Of a stretch of 64,000 bases of DNA, positions 8,033-17,139 are shown piece by piece. The notes below the pieces were generated by a model, which saw only the letters and a program-made list of their open reading frames with translations, ran no database searches and was not told the DNA's origin. The position numbers were made by a program, and so were the translations under genes. The stretch covers positions 324,468 through 388,467 of the forward strand of contig NZ_BMFW01000001.1 in NCBI RefSeq assembly GCF_014639275.1, written 5' to 3'. The stretch comes from Arthrobacter liuii. GTDB lineage: Bacteria > Actinomycetota > Actinomycetes > Actinomycetales > Micrococcaceae. Numbering within the stretch: the stretch's first letter is position 1; each line of letters begins with the position of its first letter.

Positions 8033-9265
8033 CTACTCCCCGATGGGGCCGACGGGAACGATCTTTCCGTTCTCCACTTTGTAGCCGTATACGGTCGGCG
8101 CCTGGAGCTCGCCCTTGGCATCCCACTTGTAGTGCTTGCTCAGGCCGTCCTTGTCATAGGCCTTGACCCAGGCCAGCAGGTCCGCACGGCTTTGCTTGCC
8201 TGCATCGATGCCGGACAGGAGGACGGTTGCGGCGTCGTAGCCTTCGATGGAGTACGTTCCGGGTTCGCTTCCCTTGGAAACGTCCTTGTAGGCCGACGCG
8301 AATTCCGGGATCAGCTCACCCGGGAGGCAGGGGCAGGTGAAGTAGGCGTTGCTGGAGGCGTCGCCGGCCTGCTTGATGAACTGGTCGTCCTTGACACCAT
8401 CAGGTGCCACAAACGTTCCGGTGAAACCCTTTCCAACCAGCTGCTGGTCGAACGGTGCTCCCTCGGCGTAGTAACCGGAGTAGAACACCGCGTCAGCCTT
8501 CGCGTTCATGATCTTGGAGATGACCGCGGAGAAGTCCTTCTGCCCTGTGGTGACCTTTTCCGTCCCGGCCAGTGCGCTGCCAAGGCCGGCCGAGGTGGAG
8601 GTGCCCAGGCCGATGCCGTAATCGGAGTCGTCCTGGACCAGGTATACCTTCTTGGCGCCCAGCTTCCCAGTGAGGAACTTGGCGGCGGCCGGTCCCTGGA
8701 CGGCGTCATTGCCGAGGCCCCGGAAGAAGGTGGTCCAGCCGTTGCCGGTAAGGCCGGGGTTGGTGGCCGACGGCGTGATGTGTACCAGGCCCTTCTGTTC
8801 GAAGATGTTGCCGGTGGCCTTGGATTCACCCGAGAACGGAAGGCCGATGACACCTACGATGTCCGCCTCGCTCACCAGCTGGGTGACCGGGCCTGTGGCC
8901 TTGTTCGGGTCACCTTCGGTGTCGAACTTCTTGAACTGGACCTGGCAGCCCGCATTGGCCTTGTTGTGCTGGTCGATGGCCAGCTGGATGCCGTTGAAGA
9001 TGTTGACGCCGAGCTGGGCGTTGGGGCCGGTTTGTGCGCCCGCGTAGGCCAGGGTGGTGGTTGCGGGGCAGGTTGCCTTGCCGTCGCCGGCGGGCTTCAC
9101 CGCACCGGCAGGGACATCCACTTTCGAAATGGCGGGGATATTTACCTTGCCGGACGAGCCGGAGCTTTCGGTGGTGCCGGGGCCCGCCTGGTTGGCGCAG
9201 GCCGACAGCAGCATGCTGAATGTGGCTGCCGCCGCCAACGAGGTGAGGACTTTCTTTCGGTACAT
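8033..9265 (-). CDS. livJ: Branched-chain amino-acid ABC transporter, substrate-binding lipoprotein
   Basis: Extracytoplasmic binding protein of the Liv importer, 410 residues. It begins with MYRKK, a hydrophobic stretch and the lipobox LLSAC (Cys 23), so it is a membrane-anchored lipoprotein. The periplasmic-binding type 1 fold is shown by ATTLAYAGAQTGPNAQLGVNIFNGI and ADIVGVIGLPFSGES, which carry ligand contacts. GGAAGG precedes the ATG by eight bases. A CRP/GlxR-type palindrome lies about 125 bases upstream. It is the promoter-proximal gene of livJHMGF. Confidence 0.92.
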   Translation of the reverse strand: MYRKKVLTSLAAAATFSMLLSACANQAGPGTTESSGSSGKVNIPAISKVDVPAGAVKPAGDGKATCPATTTLAYAGAQTGPNAQLGVNIFNGIQLAIDQHNKANAGCQVQFKKFDTEGDPNKATGPVTQLVSEADIVGVIGLPFSGESKATGNIFEQKGLVHITPSATNPGLTGNGWTTFFRGLGNDAVQGPAAAKFLTGKLGAKKVYLVQDDSDYGIGLGTSTSAGLGSALAGTEKVTTGQKDFSAVISKIMNAKADAVFYSGYYAEGAPFDQQLVGKGFTGTFVAPDGVKDDQFIKQAGDASSNAYFTCPCLPGELIPEFASAYKDVSKGSEPGTYSIEGYDAATVLLSGIDAGKQSRADLLAWVKAYDKDGLSKHYKWDAKGELQAPTVYGYKVENGKIVPVGPIGE

Positions 9266-9389
9266 TTGTCTGCCTTCCGAAACAGGGCCATGCGATGCGC
9301 GTGCGGATCAAGGGGCGCTTCGGCGCCCGGAATGGGACCAGGTATTCCTGATTTAGCTTCAAGCTAGTGCATAGACAGCGGCGAAGCTA

Positions 9390-9405
9390 AGTGACTGAGG
9401 TCACA
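9390..9405. promoter_or_regulatory. CRP/GlxR-type binding site upstream of livJ
   Basis: AGTGA-CTGAGG-TCACA matches the actinobacterial CRP/GlxR consensus TGTGA-N6-TCACA at nine of ten specified bases. It lies about 125 bases before the livJ ATG in the only regulatory gap of the liv operon. This suggests cAMP-linked or nutrient-linked control; the regulator itself is not in the window. Confidence 0.55.
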
Positions 9406-9443
9406 GCCTTATAACAGTCGTTTCCTCCGGGGAATTAAATGCG

Positions 9444-9472
9444 GGAAGCCGCCTGCGGTGCAGGCGGCTTCC
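9444..9472 (-). terminator. Terminator downstream of the tRNA gene
   Basis: Arms 9444-9456 and 9460-9472 form a perfect 13-bp stem with a three-base loop. On the minus strand it is followed by CGCATTTAATT. It ends the tRNA transcript 40 bases after the mature 3' end. Confidence 0.75.
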
Positions 9473-9511
9473 TGGTGTCCGGGCACCGGAGGCGCCGGGA
9501 GGGACAGTCTG

Positions 9512-9585
9512 TACCCCAGGCGGGACTCGAACCCACAACACGCGGATTTTAAGTCCGCTGCCTCTGCCAATTGGGCTACTGGGGC
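9512..9585 (-). tRNA. tRNA-Leu (anticodon UAA) with a short variable loop
   Basis: Reading the minus strand, the acceptor arm GCCCCAG pairs with CTGGGGT, the anticodon stem-loop is GCGGA-CTTAAAA-TCCGC (anticodon UAA, reading UUA and UUG), and the T arm is GTGGG-TTCGAGT-CCCGC. The discriminator base is A and no CCA is encoded. The D arm (three-pair stem, AATTGG then CAGA) looks like that of leucine tRNAs, but the variable region is only five bases (GTGTT), whereas bacterial leucine tRNAs normally have a long variable arm. The total is 74 bases. Its identity as Leu follows the anticodon and D arm; charging cannot be seen. Confidence 0.85.
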
Positions 9586-9628
9586 GCGGGATCAATGGTA
9601 CCTGTCCACAGCGCGTTGGCTGGAAACG

Positions 9629-9669
9629 CCGACGGCGGCCGGCCCCGTAAAGGGGACAGCCGCCGTCGG
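9629..9669 (-). terminator. Terminator downstream of ndh
   Basis: Outer arms 9629-9639 and 9659-9669 are a perfect 11-bp inverted repeat, with a further inner CCCC/GGGG pair in the loop. It begins 30 bases after the ndh stop. The T tail on the minus strand is short. Confidence 0.6.
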
Positions 9670-9698
9670 ACGCTGTGAAGCGTGGTGGAACAGGCGCG

Positions 9699-11165
9699 CT
9701 ACTTGGCGTTGGCCGCTACCGTTTCCTTGGGAGCGGCGGTGGACGTGGCGCCGGAGCCGCCCGCCGGAACCGCTGCTGGTGCAGCGGCAGGCTTCGGGGC
9801 CGGGGTGGCTGCCGAAACAAAGGCGCCACGGGGGTTGTCCAGGTCCATAAGCTGCGTGGTGTCGCGCCCGGCGAAGAAGCCGATGATCCAGTTCAGGATG
9901 ACGCGGAACTTGCGCTCAAACGTGGGCATTGCCATGCCGTGGTAGCCGCGGTGGGCCAGCCAGGCGAGACCGCCCTTGAGGCCAATCCGGCCCAGGAGGT
10001 TGATGTTGGCAACACCCTTCCATTCGCCAAAGCCCGCTACGGCACCGAGGTTCTTGTGCTTGTAGTCCGTCAGTGGCTTTTCCCAGCGTGAGGCCCAAAG
10101 GTTCTTGGCGAGGCGCTTGGCCTGGCGCAGGGCGTGCTGGGCGTTGGGGACGCAGGTGCCGTCCGGCAGGCCCTTGCCGGTGAGGTCCGGAACCGCGGCG
10201 ATGTCGCCGGCGGCCCAGGCGTTCTCAACAATGCCTTCGTCGCCGGAAATGCGAAGGTCCGGCAGCACGCGGACGCGGCCGCGGGGTTCAAGCGGGAAGT
10301 CGGTGGAGCGGACCATCGGGTTCGCCTGCACGCCGGCCGTCCACACCAGGGTGTCTGCCTCGAACTCCTGGGCTGGGGTCTTGTCCGGAAGGTTGATGAG
10401 CTTCAGGGTGCCTTCGGCGCTGTCCAGGGAGGTGTTGAGGAGGACCTCGATGCCTCGGCTCCGCAGGTGCTCCACCACCCAGTCAGCCTGCTTGGCGGTG
10501 ACCTCGGGCATGATGCGCCCCATGGCTTCGACCAGGACGAAGCGGACTTCCTCCTGCTTGATGCGGGGGTTGTTGCGCACTGCCGCGCGGGCGAGGTCTT
10601 CCATCTCGGTGATGCATTCGATGCCGGCAAAGCCCCCGCCGACCACCACGAAGGTGAGGGCCTTGGCCCGGGCGGCGGGGTCCGTCATGGTGGAGGCAAC
10701 CTCGATGCGCTCCAGCAGCTTGTTGCGCAGGGCAACGGCTTCCTCGATGGTCTTCAGGCCGATGCCCTTGTCCGCAAGGCCCTTGATGGGGAAGGTGCGG
10801 GTGATGGCGCCGGCGGCGAGCACGACGTCGAAGTAGGGAACCTCAAAGTTTTCGCCGCCATCGGCGGGAGCCACCACAGCCGTCCGGTTCACGTGGTCGA
10901 TCGAGGTAACGCGGCCCTGGATCAGTTCCGTCTGCTTGAGGTGCTGGCGGTGGGATACCACCGCGTGGCGGGCTTCAATGTTGCCGCCGGCCACCTCGGG
11001 AAGGAAGGGCTGGTAAGTCATGTAAGGCAGGGGATCAACGACGGTGACGATGCCGCCGGCATTCGCGATCTTCTTCTGCAGTTTCAGTGCTACGTACAGG
11101 CCGACGTAGCCGCCGCCTACGACGAGTACCCTGGGACGGTCCTGGAGCTGTGGGGTGGTTGCCAT
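9699..11165 (-). CDS. ndh: Type II NADH dehydrogenase (NDH-2)
   Basis: A single-subunit, non-proton-pumping enzyme that passes electrons from NADH to menaquinone at the inner face of the membrane. The 488-residue protein opens with the FAD dinucleotide fold VLVVGGGYVGLYVALKLQ and has a second nucleotide fold TFVVVGGGFAGIECITEM for NADH, then the conserved WTAGVQANP and WAAGDIAAVPD. The C terminus carries an Ala/Pro-rich tail of about 45 residues. There are membrane-facing hydrophobic segments near residue 390 (GRIGLKGGLAWLAHRGYHG). A CRP/GlxR-type palindrome lies about 28 bases upstream of the start. Confidence 0.93.
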   Translation of the reverse strand: MATTPQLQDRPRVLVVGGGYVGLYVALKLQKKIANAGGIVTVVDPLPYMTYQPFLPEVAGGNIEARHAVVSHRQHLKQTELIQGRVTSIDHVNRTAVVAPADGGENFEVPYFDVVLAAGAITRTFPIKGLADKGIGLKTIEEAVALRNKLLERIEVASTMTDPAARAKALTFVVVGGGFAGIECITEMEDLARAAVRNNPRIKQEEVRFVLVEAMGRIMPEVTAKQADWVVEHLRSRGIEVLLNTSLDSAEGTLKLINLPDKTPAQEFEADTLVWTAGVQANPMVRSTDFPLEPRGRVRVLPDLRISGDEGIVENAWAAGDIAAVPDLTGKGLPDGTCVPNAQHALRQAKRLAKNLWASRWEKPLTDYKHKNLGAVAGFGEWKGVANINLLGRIGLKGGLAWLAHRGYHGMAMPTFERKFRVILNWIIGFFAGRDTTQLMDLDNPRGAFVSAATPAPKPAAAPAAVPAGGSGATSTAAPKETVAANAK

Positions 11166-11185
11166 AGTTTAAGGATAGCTCAGTT

Positions 11186-11201
11186 TGTGAAAATCTTCAC
11201 T
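11186..11201. promoter_or_regulatory. CRP/GlxR-type binding site upstream of ndh
   Basis: TGTGA-AAATCT-TCACT matches TGTGA-N6-TCACA at nine of ten positions. It sits where the -35 region of the ndh promoter would be; a -10-like TATCCT reads on the minus strand around 11173-11178. Its edge overlaps the stop codon of the upstream mycosin-like gene. Confidence 0.55.
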
Positions 11202-12612
11202 AACTTGGTCGGCGGTCCGTAACGTGCGGATCCGGGCGCGGGTGCACCCCTTCCACCACGCCCGTGTCCGGCTCCTCGCCGGCAACGGCAGGGTTGCGGG
11301 CAACCCTCCGGAGCTGGATGGCAGCTGCTGCGATGATCGCCACGAACAGGACAGCAAAACCGATCACGACGGCGGCGCCGATGGCACTGTCGCGCTGGGA
11401 GGGCGCTTTGGCAGCGGGGACGGTGGCTTCCGGCAGCGTGGGTGCCGCGCTGGGTGCCGACGTCGCGGTGGGCACAGGGGTTGCGGGAGCGGCGTTGCCG
11501 CGCCTGTGCACACGGATCCATTCGGCGATGGTGCCCAGCGGGTTGACCGAAACCTGCGGGACGTCGGCCTTGAGCGCGGCCTCGGCATTGAGGATTCCAT
11601 AGCCGTACAGCGGGTCCTTGCCCGGGGCACCCGCGTCCTTTGCAGTTGAGACGATCCTGTTGATCACCTGTTCAGCGCTCATGTCCGGCCATTTGGAGCG
11701 GATCAGGGCTGCCACGCCCGCGACGATCGGGGTGGACCCCGACGTCCCGGCCCACTCCGCGTAGCCCCCGCCAGGGAGACCGCCCAGGAGATTCTCGGCA
11801 GGGGCAGCCACGCCGATGCTGATCCCCTGCGACGAGGCGTCAACACTGGCCACGTTCTTGCGGTCCAGGCCAGCAACAGTGAGCACACCCGGAATGGTGG
11901 CAGGGGCTCCCACCTGGGTGTTGCCGCCGACGCGGTTCCCGGCCGCGGCAACGATCACCACGTCCTTTTGTTCGGCATAAAGGAACGCCGCGTCCCAGCT
12001 CTGCGGCCACTGCGGCGTTGTGCTGCCAAGCGAAATGTTGATCACCTTGGCGCCGTTGTCCACGGCCCAGCGGACCGCTTCGGGGATCTGGTCCTGGTCG
12101 CTTTTGCCCGAGGGGTTGGGTGAGCCCAGCCAGGTGGAGACGGAAAGGAGCTGCGCTTCAGGTGCCACACCCATGATGCCGTCCGGGGGAACCGCGGCTC
12201 CGGGACTGGGGCTGGGACTGGGGCTCGCACTGGCCGGCTGGTGTCCGCGGCCTGCCAGCATGGTGGCCACCAGGGTGCCGTGTTCGGGCTTGGAACCGAC
12301 GCTTTTCTGGCCGTCCGGCTGGCCGGAACCGGATGCGTCGTAACCGCCGACGACGGCGCCCTTGAGGTCAGGGTGCTGGGCGTCGATGCCGCTGTCGATG
12401 ACTGCAACCTTCACACCGGCGCCCTTTGACACCTCCCAGGCTTTGGTGATGCCCGAGTCCGCCAGCCAGTACTCTTTGTCGCGCCACTCGTCGGCCCTGG
12501 CGGAGGGCGCGGTGAAGAGGCCGGCGCACAGGCAGCACGCTGCCAGGAGGACGGCCAGGATGGCCGCCGCCGCCCGGGACACAGGCGGGGTGGAAGCTGG
12601 GGTGGAATGCAT
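11200..12612 (-). CDS. Mycosin-like membrane-anchored subtilisin protease (S8 family)
   Basis: A 470-residue secreted serine protease. Residues 1-40 are a signal peptide ending near SARA. The subtilase triad is complete: Asp 73 in VAVIDSGID, His 111 in HGTLVATMLAGRG and Ser 291 in WAGTSGSTP, with the oxyanion Asn 226 in AAAGN. A Pro/Ser-rich loop lies at residues 125-142, as in mycosins. The C terminus has a Pro/Ala-rich linker, one membrane helix near 405-430 (VVIGFAVLFVAIIAAAAIQL) and a short cytoplasmic tail. Mycosins process type VII (ESX) secretion substrates, but no esx, ecc or WXG100 gene is in view. Its downstream neighbour is ndh and upstream neighbour ppx. Confidence 0.88.
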   Translation of the reverse strand: MHSTPASTPPVSRAAAAILAVLLAACCLCAGLFTAPSARADEWRDKEYWLADSGITKAWEVSKGAGVKVAVIDSGIDAQHPDLKGAVVGGYDASGSGQPDGQKSVGSKPEHGTLVATMLAGRGHQPASASPSPSPSPGAAVPPDGIMGVAPEAQLLSVSTWLGSPNPSGKSDQDQIPEAVRWAVDNGAKVINISLGSTTPQWPQSWDAAFLYAEQKDVVIVAAAGNRVGGNTQVGAPATIPGVLTVAGLDRKNVASVDASSQGISIGVAAPAENLLGGLPGGGYAEWAGTSGSTPIVAGVAALIRSKWPDMSAEQVINRIVSTAKDAGAPGKDPLYGYGILNAEAALKADVPQVSVNPLGTIAEWIRVHRRGNAAPATPVPTATSAPSAAPTLPEATVPAAKAPSQRDSAIGAAVVIGFAVLFVAIIAAAAIQLRRVARNPAVAGEEPDTGVVEGVHPRPDPHVTDRRPS

Positions 12613-12616
12613 GGGC

Positions 12617-13564
12617 CTAACCGATGCTCAGCGCGATGCCGTCAAGGATGTCATGCTCACTTGCCGTGGCCTCAGTGACCCTCCCGCCACTCAACTCCCC
12701 CACCCGTTCCAGGATGCGCCGCCACACCAGTCCCCCGGCACCGATGACGTCCACGCGTCCGGGGTGCATATACGGCAGCGCAGCCCGGCTGGCGCGGGTC
12801 ATGCCCAGCAGCTCGCTGGCCGCGTCGCGGACTTCCCCGATGGGCAGAGCCGCGCCGTGGATTGCGGCCGGCGAGTATTCGGGCAGCCGGAGCGCATGCG
12901 CGGTGATGGTGGTGACGGACCCGGCAACACCGACGACGGCGGTTGCGAGCTCCAGCGGCACGTCACGGCCCGCCCGGGCAATGGCAGCGTCCACGTCGGC
13001 TTCCGCGGCGGCAATTTGGTCGGCGGTGGGCGGATCGCTGCGGAGGTGCCGCTCGGTCAGCCGCACGCAGCCGATGTCCACGGACTTGGCCGCGGTGACA
13101 CCGGCAGCTGTACCCAGGACGAACTCGGTACTTCCCCCGCCGAGGTCAACCACAAGCACCTGCTGGCCATCAAGGACGGGCAGGACGCTGCTCGCCCCGG
13201 CAAAGGACAACGCCGCTTCCTCGTCCCCGGAGATAACCTCCGGTTCGACTCCCAGCAAGTCCCTGATGCCGTCCACGAAGACGTCCCGGTTGCGCGCATC
13301 GCGGCTTGCGGAAGTGGCCACAAAACGGGTCCGCTCCGCGCCGTGCTCGTTGATCAGCCGGGCGTAGTCAGCCGTTGCGGCAAAGGTACGTTCCAGCGCT
13401 TCCGGCGCGAGTTCGCCCGTCGCATCAACGCCCTCGCCCAGCCGGACCACGCGCATCTCCCGGACGACGTCGGTGAGGGCTGTGCTGCCGTTGCTGCGGT
13501 CGATGTCGGCAATCAGGAGCCGGATGGAGTTGGTGCCGCAATCGATGGCGGCCACGCGGGTCAT
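12617..13564 (-). CDS. ppx: Exopolyphosphatase / pppGpp phosphohydrolase family (Ppx/GppA)
   Basis: A 315-residue protein of the ASKHA fold. Motif MTRVAAIDCGTNSIRLLIAD is the phosphate-1 loop, followed by ATSASRDARNRDVFVDGI, VISGDEEAALSFAGA and the second phosphate loop VVDLGGGSTEFVLG, then GAGGLVWRRIL. Family members hydrolyse terminal phosphate from polyphosphate or pppGpp in the cytoplasm; the short actinobacterial form lacks the C-terminal HD domain. The ATG at 13564 was chosen because it overlaps the stop of the DUF501 gene as ATGA; the open frame continues farther upstream without family homology. Confidence 0.9.
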   Translation of the reverse strand: MTRVAAIDCGTNSIRLLIADIDRSNGSTALTDVVREMRVVRLGEGVDATGELAPEALERTFAATADYARLINEHGAERTRFVATSASRDARNRDVFVDGIRDLLGVEPEVISGDEEAALSFAGASSVLPVLDGQQVLVVDLGGGSTEFVLGTAAGVTAAKSVDIGCVRLTERHLRSDPPTADQIAAAEADVDAAIARAGRDVPLELATAVVGVAGSVTTITAHALRLPEYSPAAIHGAALPIGEVRDAASELLGMTRASRAALPYMHPGRVDVIGAGGLVWRRILERVGELSGGRVTEATASEHDILDGIALSIG

Positions 13565-14232
13565 TCCGCGGCCTCTGCTGTGGCGGCGGGCTTCCGCACA
13601 GGAGCAGGGCGGCCAACGATGCCGGGCAGGCCCTGGGGCCCGTGGCGGCTGAGGTCCCGGGAAGGCGCTTCTCCGGTGGTGTCCCAGGCGCCGTCGCAGT
13701 AGCACTTGTCCGCTGTCCACCATTCGCTGATCATCTCGAGCGCCCGGTCGCCCAGGGGGTTGATGCCGCTGCCAACCGCCAGGGAGTGGCCTGCCAGGAC
13801 GTGCAGGCACTTGACGCGGGTGGGCATCCCGCCGGCAGAGACGCCGTCGATTTCGGGGACGGGGCCGATGCCGGAACGCTGCCCGATGGCCCGGCGCGCT
13901 GCCAGGTAGTCCTCATGGGCTGACCGATAGGCTGCGGCAAGCGCGGCGTCACCGGCGAGCTGTTCGTTCATGCTGTTCATGACGCCCGCAGCTTCAAGCC
14001 TGGAAACCGCGGACGTGATCACCGGGTGCGTCAGGTAGAAGGTGGTGGGGAACGGGGTGCCGTTGCTGAGCCGGGGGGCGGTGGCGGCCACCAAGGGGTT
14101 CCCGCAGACGCAGCGGGCCGGAATCTCCACGACGTCGCGGACGGGACGTCCCAGCTGCCTGCTCAGTACTTCAAGGTCGTGTGCTGTTGGTTGGCGGGAT
14201 TCGTCCCGGGCGGCTGCCGTGTTGTGTTCCAC
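13561..14232 (-). CDS. DUF501 domain protein
   Basis: A 223-residue soluble protein recognised as the DUF501 family from its order of motifs: LGRPVRDVVEIPARCVCGNP with a CxC pair, PFPTTFYLTHP, SAGGMPTRVKCLHVLAGHSL and the C-terminal WWTADKCYCDG. Its function is unknown. The conserved cysteines and histidines suggest a metal site, which is inference. In actinobacteria it is regularly found between an FtsB-like gene and ppx, as here. It overlaps ppx by four bases. The last 35 residues are variable. Confidence 0.88.
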   Translation of the reverse strand: MEHNTAAARDESRQPTAHDLEVLSRQLGRPVRDVVEIPARCVCGNPLVAATAPRLSNGTPFPTTFYLTHPVITSAVSRLEAAGVMNSMNEQLAGDAALAAAYRSAHEDYLAARRAIGQRSGIGPVPEIDGVSAGGMPTRVKCLHVLAGHSLAVGSGINPLGDRALEMISEWWTADKCYCDGAWDTTGEAPSRDLSRHGPQGLPGIVGRPAPVRKPAATAEAAE

Positions 14233-14259
14233 TGTCGCGGGCCGTCCTTCCTGTGCGGT

Positions 14260-14943
14260 TCAGTCTGTGGCCGCGCGCCTGATGGACTCCCACAGGGAAT
14301 CCACCCACGGCAGATCGGCGGGGTCTTGTGCTGCTGCGCCGGCGGGGCTACTGCTTTCTCCGGCCGGCTCATCGCTGCCAAAAACCCAGTAGCCGGTTTC
14401 GCCCGGCATAACCATGTTAATGCGGTCGCGGGCCTGCTGCTTGACGTAGTTGGGGTCCTGCCAGCGTGAAACCTGCTGGCGGAGGGCGTCGCCTTGGGCC
14501 TGGCGTGCGGTGATATCGGCGTTGAGTGCGTCGATTTCGGCCTTCTTGTCGAAGAAGATCTTCACGGTTGGCGCCAGCATGATGGTGATGGCGATCATCA
14601 CTACGGCCAGTGCGAGCATGCGGCCGGAGAACGCCTTGGCGGGGACGGGGTGCTGGTCCTCTTCGGTGTTCCGGACATCCTTCCCGTCAACCGGGCTGCT
14701 GCCTTGGCGTCCGTGCGACGGCTTGGCTTTGCGGGCCTCCCCCGTCTTCCCCGCTCCGGCGTGGCCTGCGGTTCCACGCCCGTGGTTGTCCTTTGACGGT
14801 GCGGGGCCCGGCTTGTCGGCGCCCTTGGCCGGGCGGAAATCGGCCCGGATGACCTCGGCACCGCCGGATGGTCCGTCGTCGGCCGTTTCCTTGGCGGGAC
14901 GGGCGGGGGCGGCCTTGGGGACTTTGGGGCGGCGGGTAGCCAT
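14260..14943 (-). CDS. FtsB/DivIC-like septum formation initiator
   Basis: A 227-residue bitopic membrane protein. Residues 1-125 are a basic, low-complexity cytoplasmic tail; one membrane helix follows (MLALAVVMIAITIMLAPTVKIFF), then a coiled-coil (KKAEIDALNADITARQAQGDALRQQ) and the family block RWQDPNYVKQQARDRINMVMPGE. This is the divisome protein of the septum-formation-initiator family that links with FtsL and FtsQ. The start was set at ATG 14943, with AGGAG just upstream; the GTG at 14946 would be too close to it. The gene follows eno and precedes DUF501, the usual actinobacterial order. Confidence 0.9.
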   Translation of the reverse strand: MATRRPKVPKAAPARPAKETADDGPSGGAEVIRADFRPAKGADKPGPAPSKDNHGRGTAGHAGAGKTGEARKAKPSHGRQGSSPVDGKDVRNTEEDQHPVPAKAFSGRMLALAVVMIAITIMLAPTVKIFFDKKAEIDALNADITARQAQGDALRQQVSRWQDPNYVKQQARDRINMVMPGETGYWVFGSDEPAGESSSPAGAAAQDPADLPWVDSLWESIRRAATD

Positions 14944-15029
14944 CACACTCCTGAAACGCAGCCTGCCTGGGCCGCCACTATCTGTACTCGATAATCACTG
15001 CTGGAACAAATGCTGCTGGAAACAACAGC

Positions 15030-15059
15030 GGTGGCTATGGTCTTTCAACCATAGCCACC
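15030..15059 (-). terminator. Terminator downstream of eno
   Basis: Arms 15030-15041 and 15048-15059 are a perfect 12-bp inverted repeat with a 6-base loop, 21 bases after the eno stop. On the minus strand GCTGTTGTTTCC follows. Confidence 0.8.
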
Positions 15060-15080
15060 GCGGATGGGTTTAGGCGGCTA

Positions 15081-16382
<1,302 letters not shown>

Positions 16383-16479
16383 TTAACGGGGGGAATCAGG
16401 CAGAAAACTCGACGTACTCGTCACGGACCAGCGTAGTCGAGAGTGCTCCGGGTTACTCAACCCGGCCAAGGCCTGGACG

Positions 16480-17139
16480 TCATGATGGTGCTTGGTCGTT
16501 TTGATGACCTTGGTCGCGTTGATAGCGGCCGACCGCGGCACGCAGGGCGCGCTCGGCGTCCATGCCGCCGTCCCGGGCAGAACGCACGACGGCGAGCAGC
16601 AGGTTTCCGAGCTCGTCCTCGTTTGCGGGGACGGGAACCCCCGCTGGGAGCCCAAGACCTGCACGGTCTGCCCGGTCCAACGACTTCTGTGCCTTTGCCA
16701 GCGCCGGGAGGGCCTCCGGGATTCCGTCAAAAGCGTGGCGCCGCTCCGGGCGTTCGGCCCGCTTGACCGCGTCCCACTTCTGCTCGATCTCCTCCAAGGT
16801 GGCGGGAAAGCTGTCCTGCAGGGAGCCGTCAGGCCTGAAGACGTGCGGGTTCCGGCGGACCATTTTGGCACCCAGGCCGCGCGCGACGTCGTCGAACGTG
16901 AACGAGCCGCGCTCCTCCGCCAGCCGGGCGTGCAGCACCACCTGGAGCAGGACGTCCCCGAGCTCCCCCTGGAGTTCGGCGTCGGGGTGGCCGTCCTCGA
17001 TGGCTTCAGCCACCTCGTAGGCCTCCTCCAGCAGGTACTCCACCAGCGATGCGTGCGTAAGTGCGCCCATCCAGGGACAATGCTCGCGCAACTGGGCAAT
17101 AACAGTGACGAGTCTTTCGCCGGGTGTCTGGTCAGCCAA
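16480..17139 (-). CDS. mazG: MazG-family nucleotide pyrophosphohydrolase
   Basis: A 219-residue house-cleaning enzyme expected to hydrolyse (d)NTPs to monophosphates. The metal-binding helices are visible: EYLLEEAYEVAEAIEDG (ExxE) and ELQGELGDVLLQVVLHA (ExxD), preceded by CPWMGALTHASL, where most MazG proteins have CPWD-x-x-QTHxSL. The Asp of that motif is replaced by Met, which is seen in many actinobacterial members. A single full MazG domain is followed by a partial second half with ANEDELGNLLLAVVRSAR. It overlaps the add stop by eight bases, and nucleotide catabolism fits the surroundings. A small CCGGGTT/AACCCGG hairpin lies 15 bases downstream. Confidence 0.88.
   Translation of the reverse strand: MADQTPGERLVTVIAQLREHCPWMGALTHASLVEYLLEEAYEVAEAIEDGHPDAELQGELGDVLLQVVLHARLAEERGSFTFDDVARGLGAKMVRRNPHVFRPDGSLQDSFPATLEEIEQKWDAVKRAERPERRHAFDGIPEALPALAKAQKSLDRADRAGLGLPAGVPVPANEDELGNLLLAVVRSARDGGMDAERALRAAVGRYQRDQGHQNDQAPS

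Noticed and set aside
7985..9367. A 460-codon open frame on the plus strand
   Set aside because: It is antisense to livJ, which has a lipobox, a ribosome-binding site and binding-protein motifs.
16448..16465. A 7-bp hairpin after mazG as a terminator
   Set aside because: The stem is short and no U tract follows; it is mentioned only under mazG.
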